Assembly (NCBI GenBank): GCA_014529385.2 | Contig: CM043944.1 | Location: 82,696,884 to 82,760,883 of the forward strand | Reading direction: 5' to 3' | Length of the DNA stretch: 64,000 nucleotides | From: Adiantum capillus-veneris | Lineage: Eukaryota > Streptophyta > Polypodiopsida > Polypodiales > Pteridaceae | In this document: one piece after another, positions 1 through 11,668 of the stretch | How the letters are laid out: each line of letters starts with the position of its first letter | How positions within the stretch are numbered: position 1 is the stretch's first letter | The notes under the pieces: generated by a model | Told to the model about the DNA's origin: nothing | What the model saw: the letters and a program-made list of their open reading frames with translations, nothing else | Database searches by the model: none | Made by a program: the position numbers and the translations under genes

Positions 1-595
1 AATTTGGATCACTTTTAGCTTAGCTAATCTCCTAGGCAAGTTGCAAGAAACCAAATAGAAAAAGGAGTGAGAAGCCTGACTAAAAGTGTCAAAATCATAA
101 ACTAAGACTTGGAGTGGTTAGAGTACATCAAGGAGAGTTTATAGTTAAAGTTTGGAGCGATTTTGAGTCAGGAGACATCATACATGTATGAAGACTCCAG
201 GCACATGTTGATGCCAGATATGAACTTTGACTAGTCAAAGGATTTCCTTTTGACCCTAGAATCCCAAATATCATTCCAAAACGAAATTTGGACACCTATA
301 AGTGGACCAAAGCATGTATCTAGTGTTGACACTAAAAAATCACTAGAATTTACCTATAGGAAGATTGAATGTGATAGAAGACTGTTTTGGCCATAACTTG
401 AGCTCCCGGTATCGGATTAAGAAACTTTTTTTAATCAAAACAAAGCTCCAGAGTGGCGTTCAAAAAAAGTTCTAAAAATGTCGTTTAAGATCTCAATATG
501 CATCCGAAAGTTAGAGGTGTCTAAAAGTGACAATTTGAGAGAATTGAGAGGAAACGATCACGGTTTTGGACAACATTTCAACTTTTTCCTAATCA
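1..595 (+). other. Leader of degraded family-A element copy A1
   Basis: This stretch has no convincing gene. From about 360 on it aligns by eye with 60,290-60,560, the leader just before gag of the better copy A4 (shared wording around 'gttttggccataac' and 'gtgtctaaaagtgacaattt'). Two perfect palindromes lie here: TCATACATGTATGA (178-191) and CTTTGACTAGTCAAAG (225-240). The first sits where A4 has its CGCG-centred palindromes, since the sequence before it (145-175) matches the spacer before the A4 palindrome at 59,612. The small frame at 478-669 is a leader artefact. Confidence 0.6.
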
Positions 596-645
596 ACGCA
601 TTTGAACACATTGGAAAATACATCAAGCTAGAGATGTTAAGCCCA

Positions 646-3600
646 AAAATCATGTCTATGATATCTTAGCGATAGACGAGCATCTGCCTATAATGGATCT
701 TCCAAACTTGCAGTTGATAAAGACTAATTTTGTTGAAAGAGTTTTGATGATAGATCACGAGAGTGAAGGACTATATAGATACATTAACGATAGTGAGACT
801 TTCCTTTATAGGTGCTCAGAGCCATACCCAGAAGAACTGACGGATTACAAGATCTTATATGTATATACATACGAAGTCGATTGTCAATGGAAATCTATAG
901 TTGTTGATAAGTATAGATGAGAATACAAAGTTGTAGAAAGCACAAATCCATAGATTGCATTAGAAATAGGTGGATATTTGGTCAATGAAGGACCACATAT
1001 ATCTCCATCAAACACAAGAATTCCTATAAGATTTCCAAAGAGGGAGCCACTTGGATTCCCTCCTAGAGCGATAACAAAGGATGAAATGATCACAAAGATG
1101 GCACACATGCCTCCTCAAGTGAATCTCCCTAATGGACTAATCTCCACCAGAACGACCAATCCTTCGAAGAAGAACCTAGGAATAGTAGAAGGCCTAAACC
1201 AAGAGAATGATTGGGAGAGTCTATTGGTTAGACTTATAGACAATTGGTGAGTTAGACCATCCCAAGTCTAGAAATGGGTAAACAAGAAATAATCCAGAGA
1301 TAAAGATTCGAGAGATCAAATAGCGGCTTTCAAAAGAGTAATTAGAGTAGAGGAATTTTTGGATTTTGCAGCACAATTTGCAAGATTTGGACTGACTCTG
1401 GAAGATAACATAGCTACGTGGTTCAACTCAACAAAAAGACGGGGTTTTGAGACTCTAGAGGATTTATTTGATGAATTGATCGAAGAATTCTTGGAGAAAG
1501 GAATAGTTCACAATACGATCTTGGAAATTCACAAATTTAAGCCGAAAGAGGGTGAATCAGTGTCCAAAGAAAAATTACAGCTCAAGAGATATGTCAAGTT
1601 CTATCCTAGGAACAATCGATGTTGATCTTCATCCAAGGAATGAGACATGCGGGTCTTTAGGAGGATCTACATATGATAAGGAGCCTGACGCTAAAGGAAT
1701 TGATCAAAGAAGCTTTTTATTTGGTGGATAACTATAAGGAATATAAAGAAAAGGATTGTAAGAGTCAGGAGGACGACACATTCTCTCAGCACAGTGATTC
1801 ACAAATGCGTGAGTCCGTTACAAAACTAGCGGAACATATCAATCAAGAAAATTTTATCGACGACATGGTCAAGAGGTTAAATCCTCTTATAAAGTCTGAT
1901 TCGAGGGAGCCTAAGTGGTGAAAAATTGAGAGGAAATGGACAAACCATACGAGGGAAGAGTGTTACTACAACATGGAATATGCTAGGGAGAAGTATGTAC
2001 AACCTATCCCAGTAGCACCTACTCCACCTAGATACGTGACGGGGAATACATCTAGGACCAATAGGAGTTTCAAGACCACAATGTGTTTTAGGACAACAAC
2101 CTCCACTGCCAGGTGCTAGAATGCCTATAGACATGAGATAGACACCGATGATGGAAGCATCTAATAAACAAGTGATAGTACCAAATACAATGTGTTATAA
2201 CAACCAAAGCAGGTACTACCCTTTGAAGCGACAAAAGAGGAGAGAAACACATGGAGTGGTGAGGCTGGTACGACTTCCATCTCTTGCGTTTAGACCTAAA
2301 GAAAGAAGGTATGAGATGGATGAAAGCACATTGCGGTTCATTGTGAATAGTGGCTTAGATAGATTAGAGCCTGTTTACAGCCAAGAGGAAATGCAAGAAG
2401 AAGCTCCCCAACCAGAGACAGATTGTCACAAAGGTTGTGACAACCACTTGGTCAGGCAATTTTTGCAGATGGAGATCACTCAAGTAAATGTCTATTGTCT
2501 TGATTGTGGCATTTTTCACTTGATCTCTAACTGTCCAAAAAACCCAAACCAACTCATAAATATCACAACAAATGTCTCGGGTATTGTTCAACTACCCATT
2601 AGCTCAAAAAATGAAAACGCCGTACCAGTTCAAGTAGTTACTAGAGTGCAAGCTCAAAAGAAAGTTGATGAGATCCTAGAGACAGGGAAAACAAAAACTG
2701 GCGCGAGTTCAAAAATGGGTGAACTAAAGACCGACACACCTAGTAAAAAAACCAAGAGCAAACAAAATAGTTAAAAAACTAGGAAGGCTACAATGAAAGC
2801 ACGTAGGGAACAAGAGTAGAAATCCCTAGCTAAAGAGCTTACACAAGCTAAAGAGAAGATAAGGCAACATGAGGAAAGGGTTAACCCTTCTCTTACGCAG
2901 ATGTCTCAACCTCCAGAAGAACCATCCATGGAGGAGAAACCGAGAAGTGCTAGTGCAGGAGGATCAATCTTGGTAGAAAAAGTCAACGAACCCTTAGATG
3001 CCCTCTTGAAAGCCTATGACACACGGCTTAAAAACAAACAAACCCAAGAACAGAGCTAGATGACATATCCATATGCGGAACTAGAAAAGCACAAGCTTGA
3101 AATGTGCAAGAAAATGATTCAAACAACCCAAGCTTTACTAGAATCACCAATTGAAAAACTTGAGGGTGTGATCCTTGTCCCACCTACACCAATAAACCCA
3201 CCAAACTAGGAATGAATGGAGTGAGATCCCAGTCACGAGCATAAACTAAAGCTCAGGGCCCTGGCCTTAGAACCAAGGATAGTGTTGAATACCACAGATA
3301 ACTCTTTCAAGGGATTTCACCTAGCTATAACAGAGCATTGTAAAGAAATAGATGGTCATGAAAAATTGTGATAACAAGTGAGAGAGGCCAATGAAGCGAG
3401 TGAGCTAAGAAGACGATAAACCAAACCGATGATGGAAGAGGAGCGTTTCTTCCACCAATAGAGAAAATTGAGATTGGATCTCAAATGAATTTAGAAGTGC
3501 AATTGTATTGGGGAGACAAAGGATCTGTACAATCTAATAATGGACATTCAACCCCATTTGCTAAGAGCACTACCGTCCTATACGAGAGAGCACGAGGCCA

Positions 3601-4740
3601 ATTAGATATTATTGCAGTCCCATCACAAAGATTGTCTTCCAATAAGGTCATCAATTCAAAAGGGTTAATAGATATTCTATCTACCCAAGTCACCTATACG
3701 ATAACATTAGCCGAGTTTCTCAAAATAAGACCAAACATATGGACTATTGTGGGAAATTAATGTCAAGAGAAATTTGGCATAAAGAACCCAATGACTCAAA
3801 TCAAGAAAGGGATCAAAGAGCTTGAAATGCCTTAGCTCAACACTAGACTCGTGCCATTAAACATGGTAGGCGAGTACTATGGGGGAGAAGATGGGAACAC
3901 CACTCAACCTATGGAATTCCAAGGTATAAAAACCATGGCAATCCTTGATAGTGGAGCTAGTGTTGCCATCGCAACAAAAGAGATCTGGACACAATGGGAA
4001 AAACCAGAAGTGAGGGCTATTAGGATGAAACTGCAGCTCGCAGACGGACACACGAAAAAGCCCATAGGACTGCTAGAAAAAGTAGTCACTTCTTGCGGCA
4101 TTGAGTATGAGCATACCTTTGCTATTGTTGACTTTAGCAAGACAAACAACTATGATATCATACTAGGAAGACCATTCATGCGACAATTGAAAATGTTCCA
4201 AGAATGGGGTTATGACCATATATACCTTAGACACATGGAAACCACGATGAGAATAAATCTTAAGGACCATAGTTACAAGGATGTGAACCAAACCCCTATA
4301 GAGGAGTTTGATTCTGCTACTATAGCAGGATCAAACTTCCAGCATGGTTGGGTAAGCCTAAAGAACTGTGGATGTGTGGAGCTTTGTAATGCAAAAGTTT
4401 AAAGCAAGAGGAATGTATCCTAGAAAGGGTGATCAAAGATACGGATTATATCCTAGAACCTTTTCCTAAAGAATCATTAGAGCCACTAGAATGGGAACAC
4501 ATCTTGGTTACTATGGATGTGTGTGCTATTCAAGACAATCCAACAAGAACATTTTGTGATAAAAATGGCTTTGATGTCATCCCTTACTTTGTAGTGAGTG
4601 TGATCCAGGAAAATGAAAAGAACCAAGAATCAAAAAGTTCCCAAGATGAAGAGCAAACAAAAAGGAATGTGGCAAACCAAAAGACGACGAAGAAGACGAG
4701 TTCTATGACTCTGTAGAACACTTGGAGCTTCAAGAAGATG
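646..4740 (+). pseudogene. Family-A gag-protease polyprotein, degraded copy A1
   Basis: Remnant of a retrotransposon capsid (gag) and aspartic protease polyprotein. It follows the same order as copy A4 at 60,596-64,000. Recognisable parts are the N-terminal block (693-920), the gag helical core (1,359-1,625 and 1,673-1,921), and a zinc-knuckle pair (2,424-2,462 and 2,496-2,534). The first knuckle has lost its last Cys to Phe. A charged linker follows, then a protease with D-S-G at 3,947-3,955 and a conserved acidic block after it (4,429-4,740) also kept in copy A3. Many stops and frameshifts (for example TAG at 2,818) make it non-functional. No RT or integrase of this family is visible in the window, so the copy is truncated or the family lacks them. 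Confidence 0.8.
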
Positions 4741-5640
4741 CCAACAATGGAAATCCGGCCAACCTAACATGTGACATGAATGGCACTTTAACTAATGCAT
4801 GATTTTGTTATTATCTAGATCAAAGATCCTAGAACTGATGTCACCGCTACAAGAATAAAGTGCATCAAAAGTGGATTCCAAAATCCCCGATGGTGATGCA
4901 ACCGTAACAAGCAGCCTCATACGTGGCTCATATATAGGAAGAAAAGACTCTGCCAAGAAGAACACGACCATGTCAACTAGCTAACAGCACGCTAATAAAT
5001 TGGCTAGAAAAGTCCTTGCAAAAATGACAACCCAAGAGTAAACAGATAATTGCTTTCCATAAATAGTCAAACCACAAAGGGAAAGTACCAGATATTAGCC
5101 TTGCTAGCGACATTGATGATTCTTATGACATCCCCTACCAGGAACTCAAGTCATCACCCTCACTAGAAACTTCTGTACCAACCATGGAAGGCCAAAATCA
5201 AAGAACAACAAGTCAGAGTCAAAAAGTTTGACAAATATGGATACCAAAGAGCCAGCTCTGCCAAAATCAGGTATGTATCAAGAAGAAGAAGATCTCTGAT
5301 GAAAAATCACAAGATCCAACACCAAAAGGAAAACAACCAAAGTGTGGAAGAACGGCTCAGAAAATCACAAAGTCACAAGCTTTCTTAACTCAGGTTTGGG
5401 TTCCAAAGAAGTTGATTCAAGCACAAAGAGGTCATGAGTTTATTTGGATTCCAAAATAGTCAAAGTATCAACTCCCAAAGTCTAAATCCCATCCCCAATT
5501 AAGCATACAAGGGTTGAAGCCAAGACCGCTGTTTACTTACACAAAGACAAGGTGGATCCTAAAGAAGTCTCTTCAAACACAAACAAAGCAGGGACAAGTA
5601 TGGGTTCCCAAACAAACATTATCATCAACCCAAATCCCAA
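4741..5640 (+). pseudogene. Remnant coding for W-[V/I]-P-K repeats, left copy
   Basis: Downstream of A1 there is a broken plus-strand frame whose translation contains repeated W-I-P-K or W-V-P-K motifs (near 4,872, 5,240, 5,396, 5,449 and 5,596) in Lys/Gln/Ser-rich sequence. Short runs of this kind occur between gag and integrase in some plant Ty1/copia polyproteins; that link is inference and no catalytic domain is visible. The part 4,982-5,630 is repeated at 12,709-13,352 at roughly 85-90% by eye, in the same orientation, so two copies bracket G1. The copy stops abruptly where the truncated G1 integrase begins. Confidence 0.5.
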
Positions 5641-5669
5641 TTCTTTCCTTGGTGCTCTGTCACTTTCAA

Positions 5670-6450
5670 AAGGATTTTGTACCAACTCACCATTGAACCT
5701 TTCATTTAAGCCATTACATTGGGGATAATAAGGAGTGGTATGCTGATGCCTAATCTTCATCTTCGCGCATAAAAAGTCTAGCAGTTTAGCTCTAAATCCC
5801 GGCCCCTTATCCGAAAGTAGCTCCAATGGCACCCCAAACTTGCAACATATTTCATCATACACAAATTTTTCCACATCCTTTGCAGTGATCTGTTTTACTG
5901 CTATAGCCTCTGCCCATCTAGAGCGATAGTCCAATGCAGTCAAAATATAGCTTTTGCCCTTGCTTGTGATAGGTAACGGGCCTATTGCATCAATCCCCCA
6001 CTTTTCAAACACATCAAATGCCATAATGGTTTTTCGTAGCTCTGGCTTCAACACTCTCTTCCCAAATGCTTGACACCTATTGCAAGACCTACACCAATGG
6101 TGAACATCCTTGTGCAAACTGGGCCATACATACCCCTCTTGCAAGATCTTATGCAAGGTGATCTTTAGAGCAAAATGGCCGCCACATGCACCTTCATGAT
6201 TCTCTTCCAACACTCTATAAAGCTCCTCCTGCCAAGGTACGCGTCTCAACACAAGATCAGCCCCTTTCATGTACAAGACATCACCAATCAATTTGTACCT
6301 GTATGCTCTACGCACAAAACCATACTTCTTAGACTTTTGAATCTCCTTTGGAATGATTCCTGTTAGCAAAAAATCCTCTTCTTGAGCCAAACTTTCCCGG
6401 CCATGATAAAGAGGTAAAGTGGTCCTCAACACAAATAGCTCCCCAATCAT
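5670..6450 (-). pseudogene. G1 integrase, 3'-truncated
   Basis: Integrase would insert element cDNA into the genome. The N-terminal zinc-binding part is visible (H-E-G-A-C-G-G-H followed by C-R-S-C-N-R-C-Q), then the catalytic core with first Asp in W-G-I-D-A-I-G-P, second Asp in L-L-S-D-K-G-P-G-F and Glu in G-L-N-E-R-F-N-G. About eight residues after the Glu the sequence switches to the W-[V/I]-P-K segment read backwards; the open frame down to 5,533 is therefore a chimaera. The C-terminal domain, polypurine tract and 3' LTR are gone. A TAA at 6,454-6,456 and a TAG at 6,508-6,510 separate it from RNase H in the same phase. Confidence 0.82.
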
Positions 6451-7380
6451 GCTTTAAGCTGCTTCATGTGCCTCTCCATTTAGAGCACGTTCAATGTGTC
6501 TGATGTTCTATGATTCAAACTTTTTTAACAAGCCTTTAATTTTGAAACACATTTCCTTCAATGAGCTGTTCTTGCTCTTCCACACACCCAGCACTTGCTT
6601 CACCACTAACAAGGCATCACCTTTTATGCTCAACCTTCTAACCCCATGCTTCAAACAAATGTGTAATCCAGCTTCCAATGTAGCATATTCAGCCTCATTG
6701 TTACTATGTGCATCCAATTTGAACCCTCTCTTGCATACTAGCTTCCCCTCTGGATCATAAAGTGCTATACCCCCTGAAGCTGCATCATGGCTCTTCCTGT
6801 ATGAACCATCAAAGAACAAAACATGTGCATTGCTGATCTGTGGCACTTCCTCAAGTACCTTTCTCACCACCTCTTCCTTAACAAGAAGGGGATTCTCCTT
6901 GTAGGTCAACAAATCGGCTAGGGTATCCCTTGTACTGTCTTCCACTAGAAAAGAGAACTCAAACTCTTGCAGCTCAATTACCCATTTCTTGACCACATTT
7001 GACATGTTAGTGCCATTAATTAGCTGTGGAAAAAAAGCATAGCTCGTCAAGAAAACAAAAGGTCGTGGTAGAAAGTAATGACGAAATCGTCGACAAGCAA
7101 ATATTACACTGGCCATCACTACCTCTACTTCCGCGAACTTTCTCTCTGCTACCAACTTCACTTGGCGTGCACAATACACTGGCCTCATATAATGGCTGCC
7201 CTTCCCCTTTTGCAATAACATGGCTCCAATGGCATCATCCCCTACTAATGGATTCACATAAAAAACTTTCTCCCAATTAGGAGCCTGCATGGCTGACAAC
7301 CCCCCTAACACCTCTTTGACCTCTTGAAACACTTCTTCACACTTGTCATCCCATTGCAATGGATCATGCTTTGCCACTTG
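6451..7380 (-). pseudogene. G1 connection region with second RNase H domain
   Basis: The first half is a decayed Ty3/gypsy RNase H (V-K-K-W-V-I-E-L-Q-E-F-E-F-S, then D-T-L-A-D-L-L-T). After a linker comes a separate RNase H fold: F-F-D-G-S, G-G-I-A-L-Y-D-P-E-G, N-N-E-A-E-Y-A-T-L-E-A-G-L, then I-K-G-D-A-L-L-V-V-K-Q. These supply the catalytic Asp, Glu and Asp typical of archaeal-like RNase H. RNase H degrades the RNA strand during reverse transcription. A dual RNase H is known from plant Tat-lineage elements, so G1 is probably related (inference). A TAG at 7,381-7,383 separates it from RT. Confidence 0.75.
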
Positions 7381-8823
7381 CTATAATGGATAAAGAAGCT
7401 GAGAAGACAATGGAATAAACCGCGCCATATACTTCACTTTGTGGATAAAGGTTGCCAATTGCTTTGTACTCGTAGGTGATGGAAGAAGAATAGTAGACTT
7501 AACCTTGTCTGGATCAGCTTCAATGCCATTTTCTGACACCATATGGCCCAATAAGTTCACCCTTGGTTGTGCTAAATGACATTTCTTTGGATTTAGTTGT
7601 CCTCCACATTCATCATATCGAGCCAATACCATCTGCAACTTCTCATGGTGTTCAGCCCTACTGCTGTAGACACATAAGTCATCCATAAAAGCTTTAACAC
7701 AACTACCAATGAATGGTTCCAGCACCTAATTTGCTCTCTCTTGATAGAAAGATGGTCCATTTGACAACCCAAATGGCAATACCGTGTAGCAATAGCAGCC
7801 CCATGGAGTAATAAAAGTTGTCTTTGTGCGGTCTTTAAGAGCAATCTTCAATTGAAAGTAGCCTGAAAAACCATCACACACACTGTACCTCTCATAACCT
7901 GCCAATGAATCCAAGATCTGATCAATGAATGGAAGAGGATATGGGTTCTTCTTAGTGGCTGCATTTAAGGGTTTAAAATCTACACAAATCCTCCACCTCC
8001 CATCCTTCTTTGGACTGACTACTACTGGACTTACCCATTCTATGGTTTCCACAGGGACTATGAACCCTTCCTTCAATAACTTGTCCACCTCTTCCCGCAA
8101 GGCCTCCATTTGCTCTTGACCCATCCTTCTTAGCCTTTGGTGCACTGGCTTAGCACCTTCTTTCAGCTCTATATGCATCTCCTCTCCTTTGAACCCTCTA
8201 ATCTCTTCATATGAAGTAATGAACAAATCAGGAAAACTAGCCAGCATGTGCAAATATATCTCCTTCTCCATAGTTGAGAGGTCTCCACTGATCATTTGTG
8301 TCATCAATTCCTGCTTCTTGGACAACTCAACCTTGGTTTGCATTAGCCCTTCAGTCACTTCATAAGGCCCTTCACTTTCATCTTCAACCTCATTTGCAGA
8401 TGCGACTACACCATACTCCTGGATTCCTTTGTCCACCATCAAAAGAAATGCAACATCAGCATCCTCATCACTGCTGGTAGTACTATCACTGTCCTCATCT
8501 GTCACCGTGGAATAGTCTTCATCACTAGACTCATCCTCATCTTCATAAAGCTCCTCCAATCGTTTCCTTGTATCCATATTATAAAGCTTCTTGGCACCTG
8601 TCTTTCCATAGAGGCTAATAGTACCACGTCTCCAATCTTGAACAGCTCCCACTACACGTAACCATGGTTTGCCCAGTATAATAGGATATGCTCCCAATCC
8701 TGCTGGCATCACATGAAAATCAACCACTGCCTTTGCATCATACGCCTCCACTTCTAAGCTTTTTACAACACCCAAACATTTTACTTTTTGATGGTTTGCC
8801 AATCTTATCCGGAAGCCTGACAC
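7381..8823 (-). pseudogene. G1 protease tail and reverse transcriptase
   Basis: The start (about 8,823-8,560) is the end of the aspartic protease, including P-I-I-L-G-K-P-W-L. A highly acidic Ser/Asp/Glu linker follows near 8,540-8,380. RT begins near 8,200: G-F-I-V-P-V, W-V-S-P-V-V-V-S-P-K-K-D-G-R-W-R-I-C-V-D, C-D-G-F-S-G-Y-F-Q, L-P-F-G-L-S-N-G-P. The catalytic box reads F-M-D-D at 7,678-7,689 in place of the usual Y/F-x-D-D. A TAG at 7,726-7,728 splits the domain between fingers and palm. The frame is otherwise continuous, so few mutations have hit this part. Confidence 0.85.
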
Positions 8824-9788
8824 CCCAGTCTCACTGTAAGACCCATCTTCTCAACACATGAGTGTGTTATGACACATATTTGGGCTCCACCATCAACATA
8901 ACCTCGTCCTAGATTTTTCCTTTTGTGCCACACATCTGCTATTGGACAAATGTCTGGTAGCTCATCCATCACCAACACCTTTACTGAACCTCTCTCTGGC
9001 TCTTTCTCCATTGGGTTAACCATCCTCTTCCATTGTCGCTTTAGCTTAGGCACCATCTCTATAAGCTGCCCAAAAGTAACATCTGCCTTCCTACTTGTCA
9101 GGTCCTCCTTCAAGTCATAGCTTAATTGCCCATCCCCTAGTGGAAAATCTGAAACATGAAACTTGCGACGAGCTCTCCTTTTCCTCTTGGCCTTGACATC
9201 CTCGCCTTCATGGCTTTTTCCCTTCTTCTTACTAGGACTTGGGGCACTTCTTCCTTCATTTTCCTCTATGGTCCTCTTCCCAATAGGCATCACTAATGTA
9301 TCCTCTAGCTTTGATGCCTTCTCCAAGGTGACTACACTTATCACTTTTGTCTTTCCCTTTTCCTCCTGGGTTAATCCACTGGTTCCTTCATCTCTTTTAA
9401 TTTCGATGCCATAATCATTGTACCTAGTTAGCACCTTTCTTGGCAATGGATACATGTCTCCACCCATCCTTGGTAGCTTATCACATTGCGGGCTGATGTG
9501 GCCCAACTCTCCACAATTATAACATGTGGGCGTCTGCCTCTAGAACCTACCATTACTTTGTCCAACACCATTCCTAGGTCTTTCTTAACCTCCTGATTGA
9601 TTTGCAAACCTCCCTCGACCTCGATTATTTCCCACTTGACCTAGCATGTTTAGGCTGAGATTCTTCATTAAATCTACCACTTGCCTCATGTCTTGCCTTA
9701 ACCCATCATCTTGCACTGCTGTGGTGACCACTGCTGGCATAAGATGAGGAGTAATAGCAACCACTGGTTCATGATGAACCCCTGGCAT
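8805..9788 (-). pseudogene. G1 nucleocapsid zinc knuckle and protease active site
   Basis: Reads from the C-terminal end of gag into protease. A basic, Gly/Arg-rich stretch near 9,600 is followed by a canonical CCHC knuckle, C-Y-N-C-G-E-L-G-H-I-S-P-Q-C, at 9,483-9,524. A Lys/Arg-rich linker follows, then the protease active site V-D-G-G-A-Q-I-C-V-I-T near 8,860-8,895. A one-base frameshift near 8,820-8,830 moves the protease into the phase of RT. Stops TAA (9,585-9,587) and TAG (9,540-9,542) interrupt the gag part. The knuckle would bind element RNA during packaging. Confidence 0.8.
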
Positions 9789-10401
9789 GCGACCTTGTAA
9801 AGAGTCTGTAGGCTGAAATTAAGACCTCATGGGCAAAGACTCCACCCCTAACTGGCTCATTTTTCTTAGCTTCCACTCTTTGTTCCTTGCCACCTCTAGT
9901 GCGTCTTCATATGTCCTAGGCTTCTTTAGCTCCACTCTCCAACGTATATTCTCCCAAAGACCACTCCCAAAGACCAGCCAAGAACCTGTCCTTCTTCATC
10001 ATGTCAGGCGGGGGTACTTGTGGTGCTAAGGCCTTGCACATCCTCTCCCACGCCAATGAAAACTTACGTATATACGCATCTACTGGCTCTCCTTCCTTTT
10101 GCACCAAACCTTGTACTTCTTGCCACATCTTGTCAGGATCTTCTATCTTCACAAACTCCACTTCCAACCCATGCCGTAGATTGTCCCAACTCAACCTTAC
10201 ATGTGGATCAGCCACACGCAACTCCTCTTCAAATGCTTTGGACCAAACTCGTGCATCACTCTTCAAACAAATCTGGAGAAGACGTAACATCTGCGCCGGG
10301 TCACGAATGTGGTTGCTAATACAGGGAACCTCCATCTTTTCCAAAAAGTCTTCCACATCTTCATCACTTCTTCCATGAAACTCTGGATAAGAGAAAGCCA
10401 T
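9789..10401 (-). pseudogene. G1 gag capsid domain
   Basis: Start ATG at 10,399-10,401. The product begins M-A-F-S-Y-P-E-F-H-G-R-S-D-E-D-V-E-D-F, the usual start of a plant gypsy capsid domain (Retrotrans_gag type), followed by L-K-S-D-A-R-V-W, W-D-N-L, F-V-K-I-E-D-P and L-V-Q-K-E-G-E-P-V-D-A-Y. A 13-bp tandem duplication near 9,955-9,976 (repeated 'cccaaagacc') shifts the frame after G-L-W-E, which explains the stop at 9,916. Capsid protein forms the virus-like particle. A further phase change lies before the next open block at 9,788. Confidence 0.8.
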
Positions 10402-10496
10402 GGCTACCCAAGCTATGATGTTTTAAGAACCCCTTCGAACACACGTGCAAGAACCCAAAACTTTTGACTGACTCAATCTCTAGAAACTTCAATGGA

Positions 10497-10574
10497 GCTT
10501 GACTTTAGATAAGGACAAACACATGCACATCAAATGAGTTTAGATAAGGACAAACACATGTACATAAAATGAGT
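10497..10574. repeat. 37-bp tandem duplication in G1 leader
   Basis: The segment 'ttagataaggacaaacacat' with its flanks occurs twice head to tail (about 10,502-10,538 and 10,539-10,575) with three or so differences. It lies about 100 bp upstream of G1 gag on the transcript strand, in the untranslated leader. Confidence 0.75.
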
Positions 10575-11369
10575 TTTCATAGTTGATCATCGGAATTACA
10601 ACAGGCAAAGGACATTCCAGGATCTCTCGTAATCTTCTTGGCCCGGACATAAAGACTATGCGCTACTGGAAAAAAATCTTCCTGGACACATGAACATTTA
10701 TCTGGATTCTTTGAGTTAAATGAAAAGGAGTGAATTGAGGGCCATTTTGATCATCCATTAAAGCCAACCATACAGCTCCCAAGAAGGCACATCTGACTTA
10801 TCCTCTAATTTTGCCAGAATTTCAGCAGCATAACAGCATAAATGGTTCAAAAGACCAAAAAACCAGCCATCACAACTTGGAAAAATTTTGACAGAGTTTC
10901 CCCAGAAGTAGAGTAGTGAGAACCCAAAATATAGACTGTATATGTATGCATAAACTGCCAACAATAGAACCCGAGCATCAATTAGGAATCACTAGTACGT
11001 AGCCTATGGCGAGGTCACGAAAGGGGTGCTCCAGCTACGTGTATCACCGAAAGGATCTCCACACTTGAGAATCCCCCACCTCAATTTTTAAAACCTCACG
11101 CTATCGACCCTCACACGAAGGCTTATGCAAATCGCGTATAGTCAAGTCTCAGAAATGACTATCTTCCAGACCAAGTCTCAGAAATGGCTGGGACTGCCAA
11201 ATAAAACCAAATATGGATCCACAAAGGCATACAGTGGCAGTTTCCACAAGTAACGTACAATCCAACAAACAATGCGCTCAAACATTCGCCAAGTGATGCA
11301 TACCCACAACAACTGCAAGTGACACCACTGCTAGTATATCACTGTACTCCAGCTACTTGTACCTGTGTG

Positions 11370-11446
11370 AATCACCTGTACCTGTCCCTGTCCCTGTCCC
11401 GGTCCCTATCCTTGTCCCTGTAACCTGTAACCTGTAATCCTGAATC
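11370..11446. repeat. Hexamer minisatellite, CTGTCC type
   Basis: A run of degenerate 6-bp units (cctgtc, cctatc, cttgtc, then cctgtaa) in the G1 leader beside the possible primer site. Typical replication-slippage product. Confidence 0.7.
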
Positions 11447-11489
11447 TCAAAGCTTGAAGCTCGAAGCAGAAGGTACTCAAAGAAGATCC

Positions 11490-11504
11490 TCCGTGGGGGC
11501 GCCA
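11490..11504 (-). promoter_or_regulatory. Possible tRNA primer-binding site of G1
   Basis: On the minus strand the sequence TGGCGCCCCCACGG starts at 11,504. Many plant gypsy primer sites begin TGGCGCC, complementary to a tRNA 3' end GGCGCCA. Only the first 7-8 bases fit well. Six bases upstream on the transcript strand a CA ends a possible LTR (11,511). The position, 1.1 kb ahead of gag, is long but known in Tat-type elements. Confidence 0.35.
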
Positions 11505-11510
11505 AAAGAA

Positions 11511-11574
11511 TGTGGGCGGAATGGAAACACACACAACGCCTCTATAATGACCTGACACACACTCTTGGAAGGAT

Positions 11575-11668
<94 letters not shown>

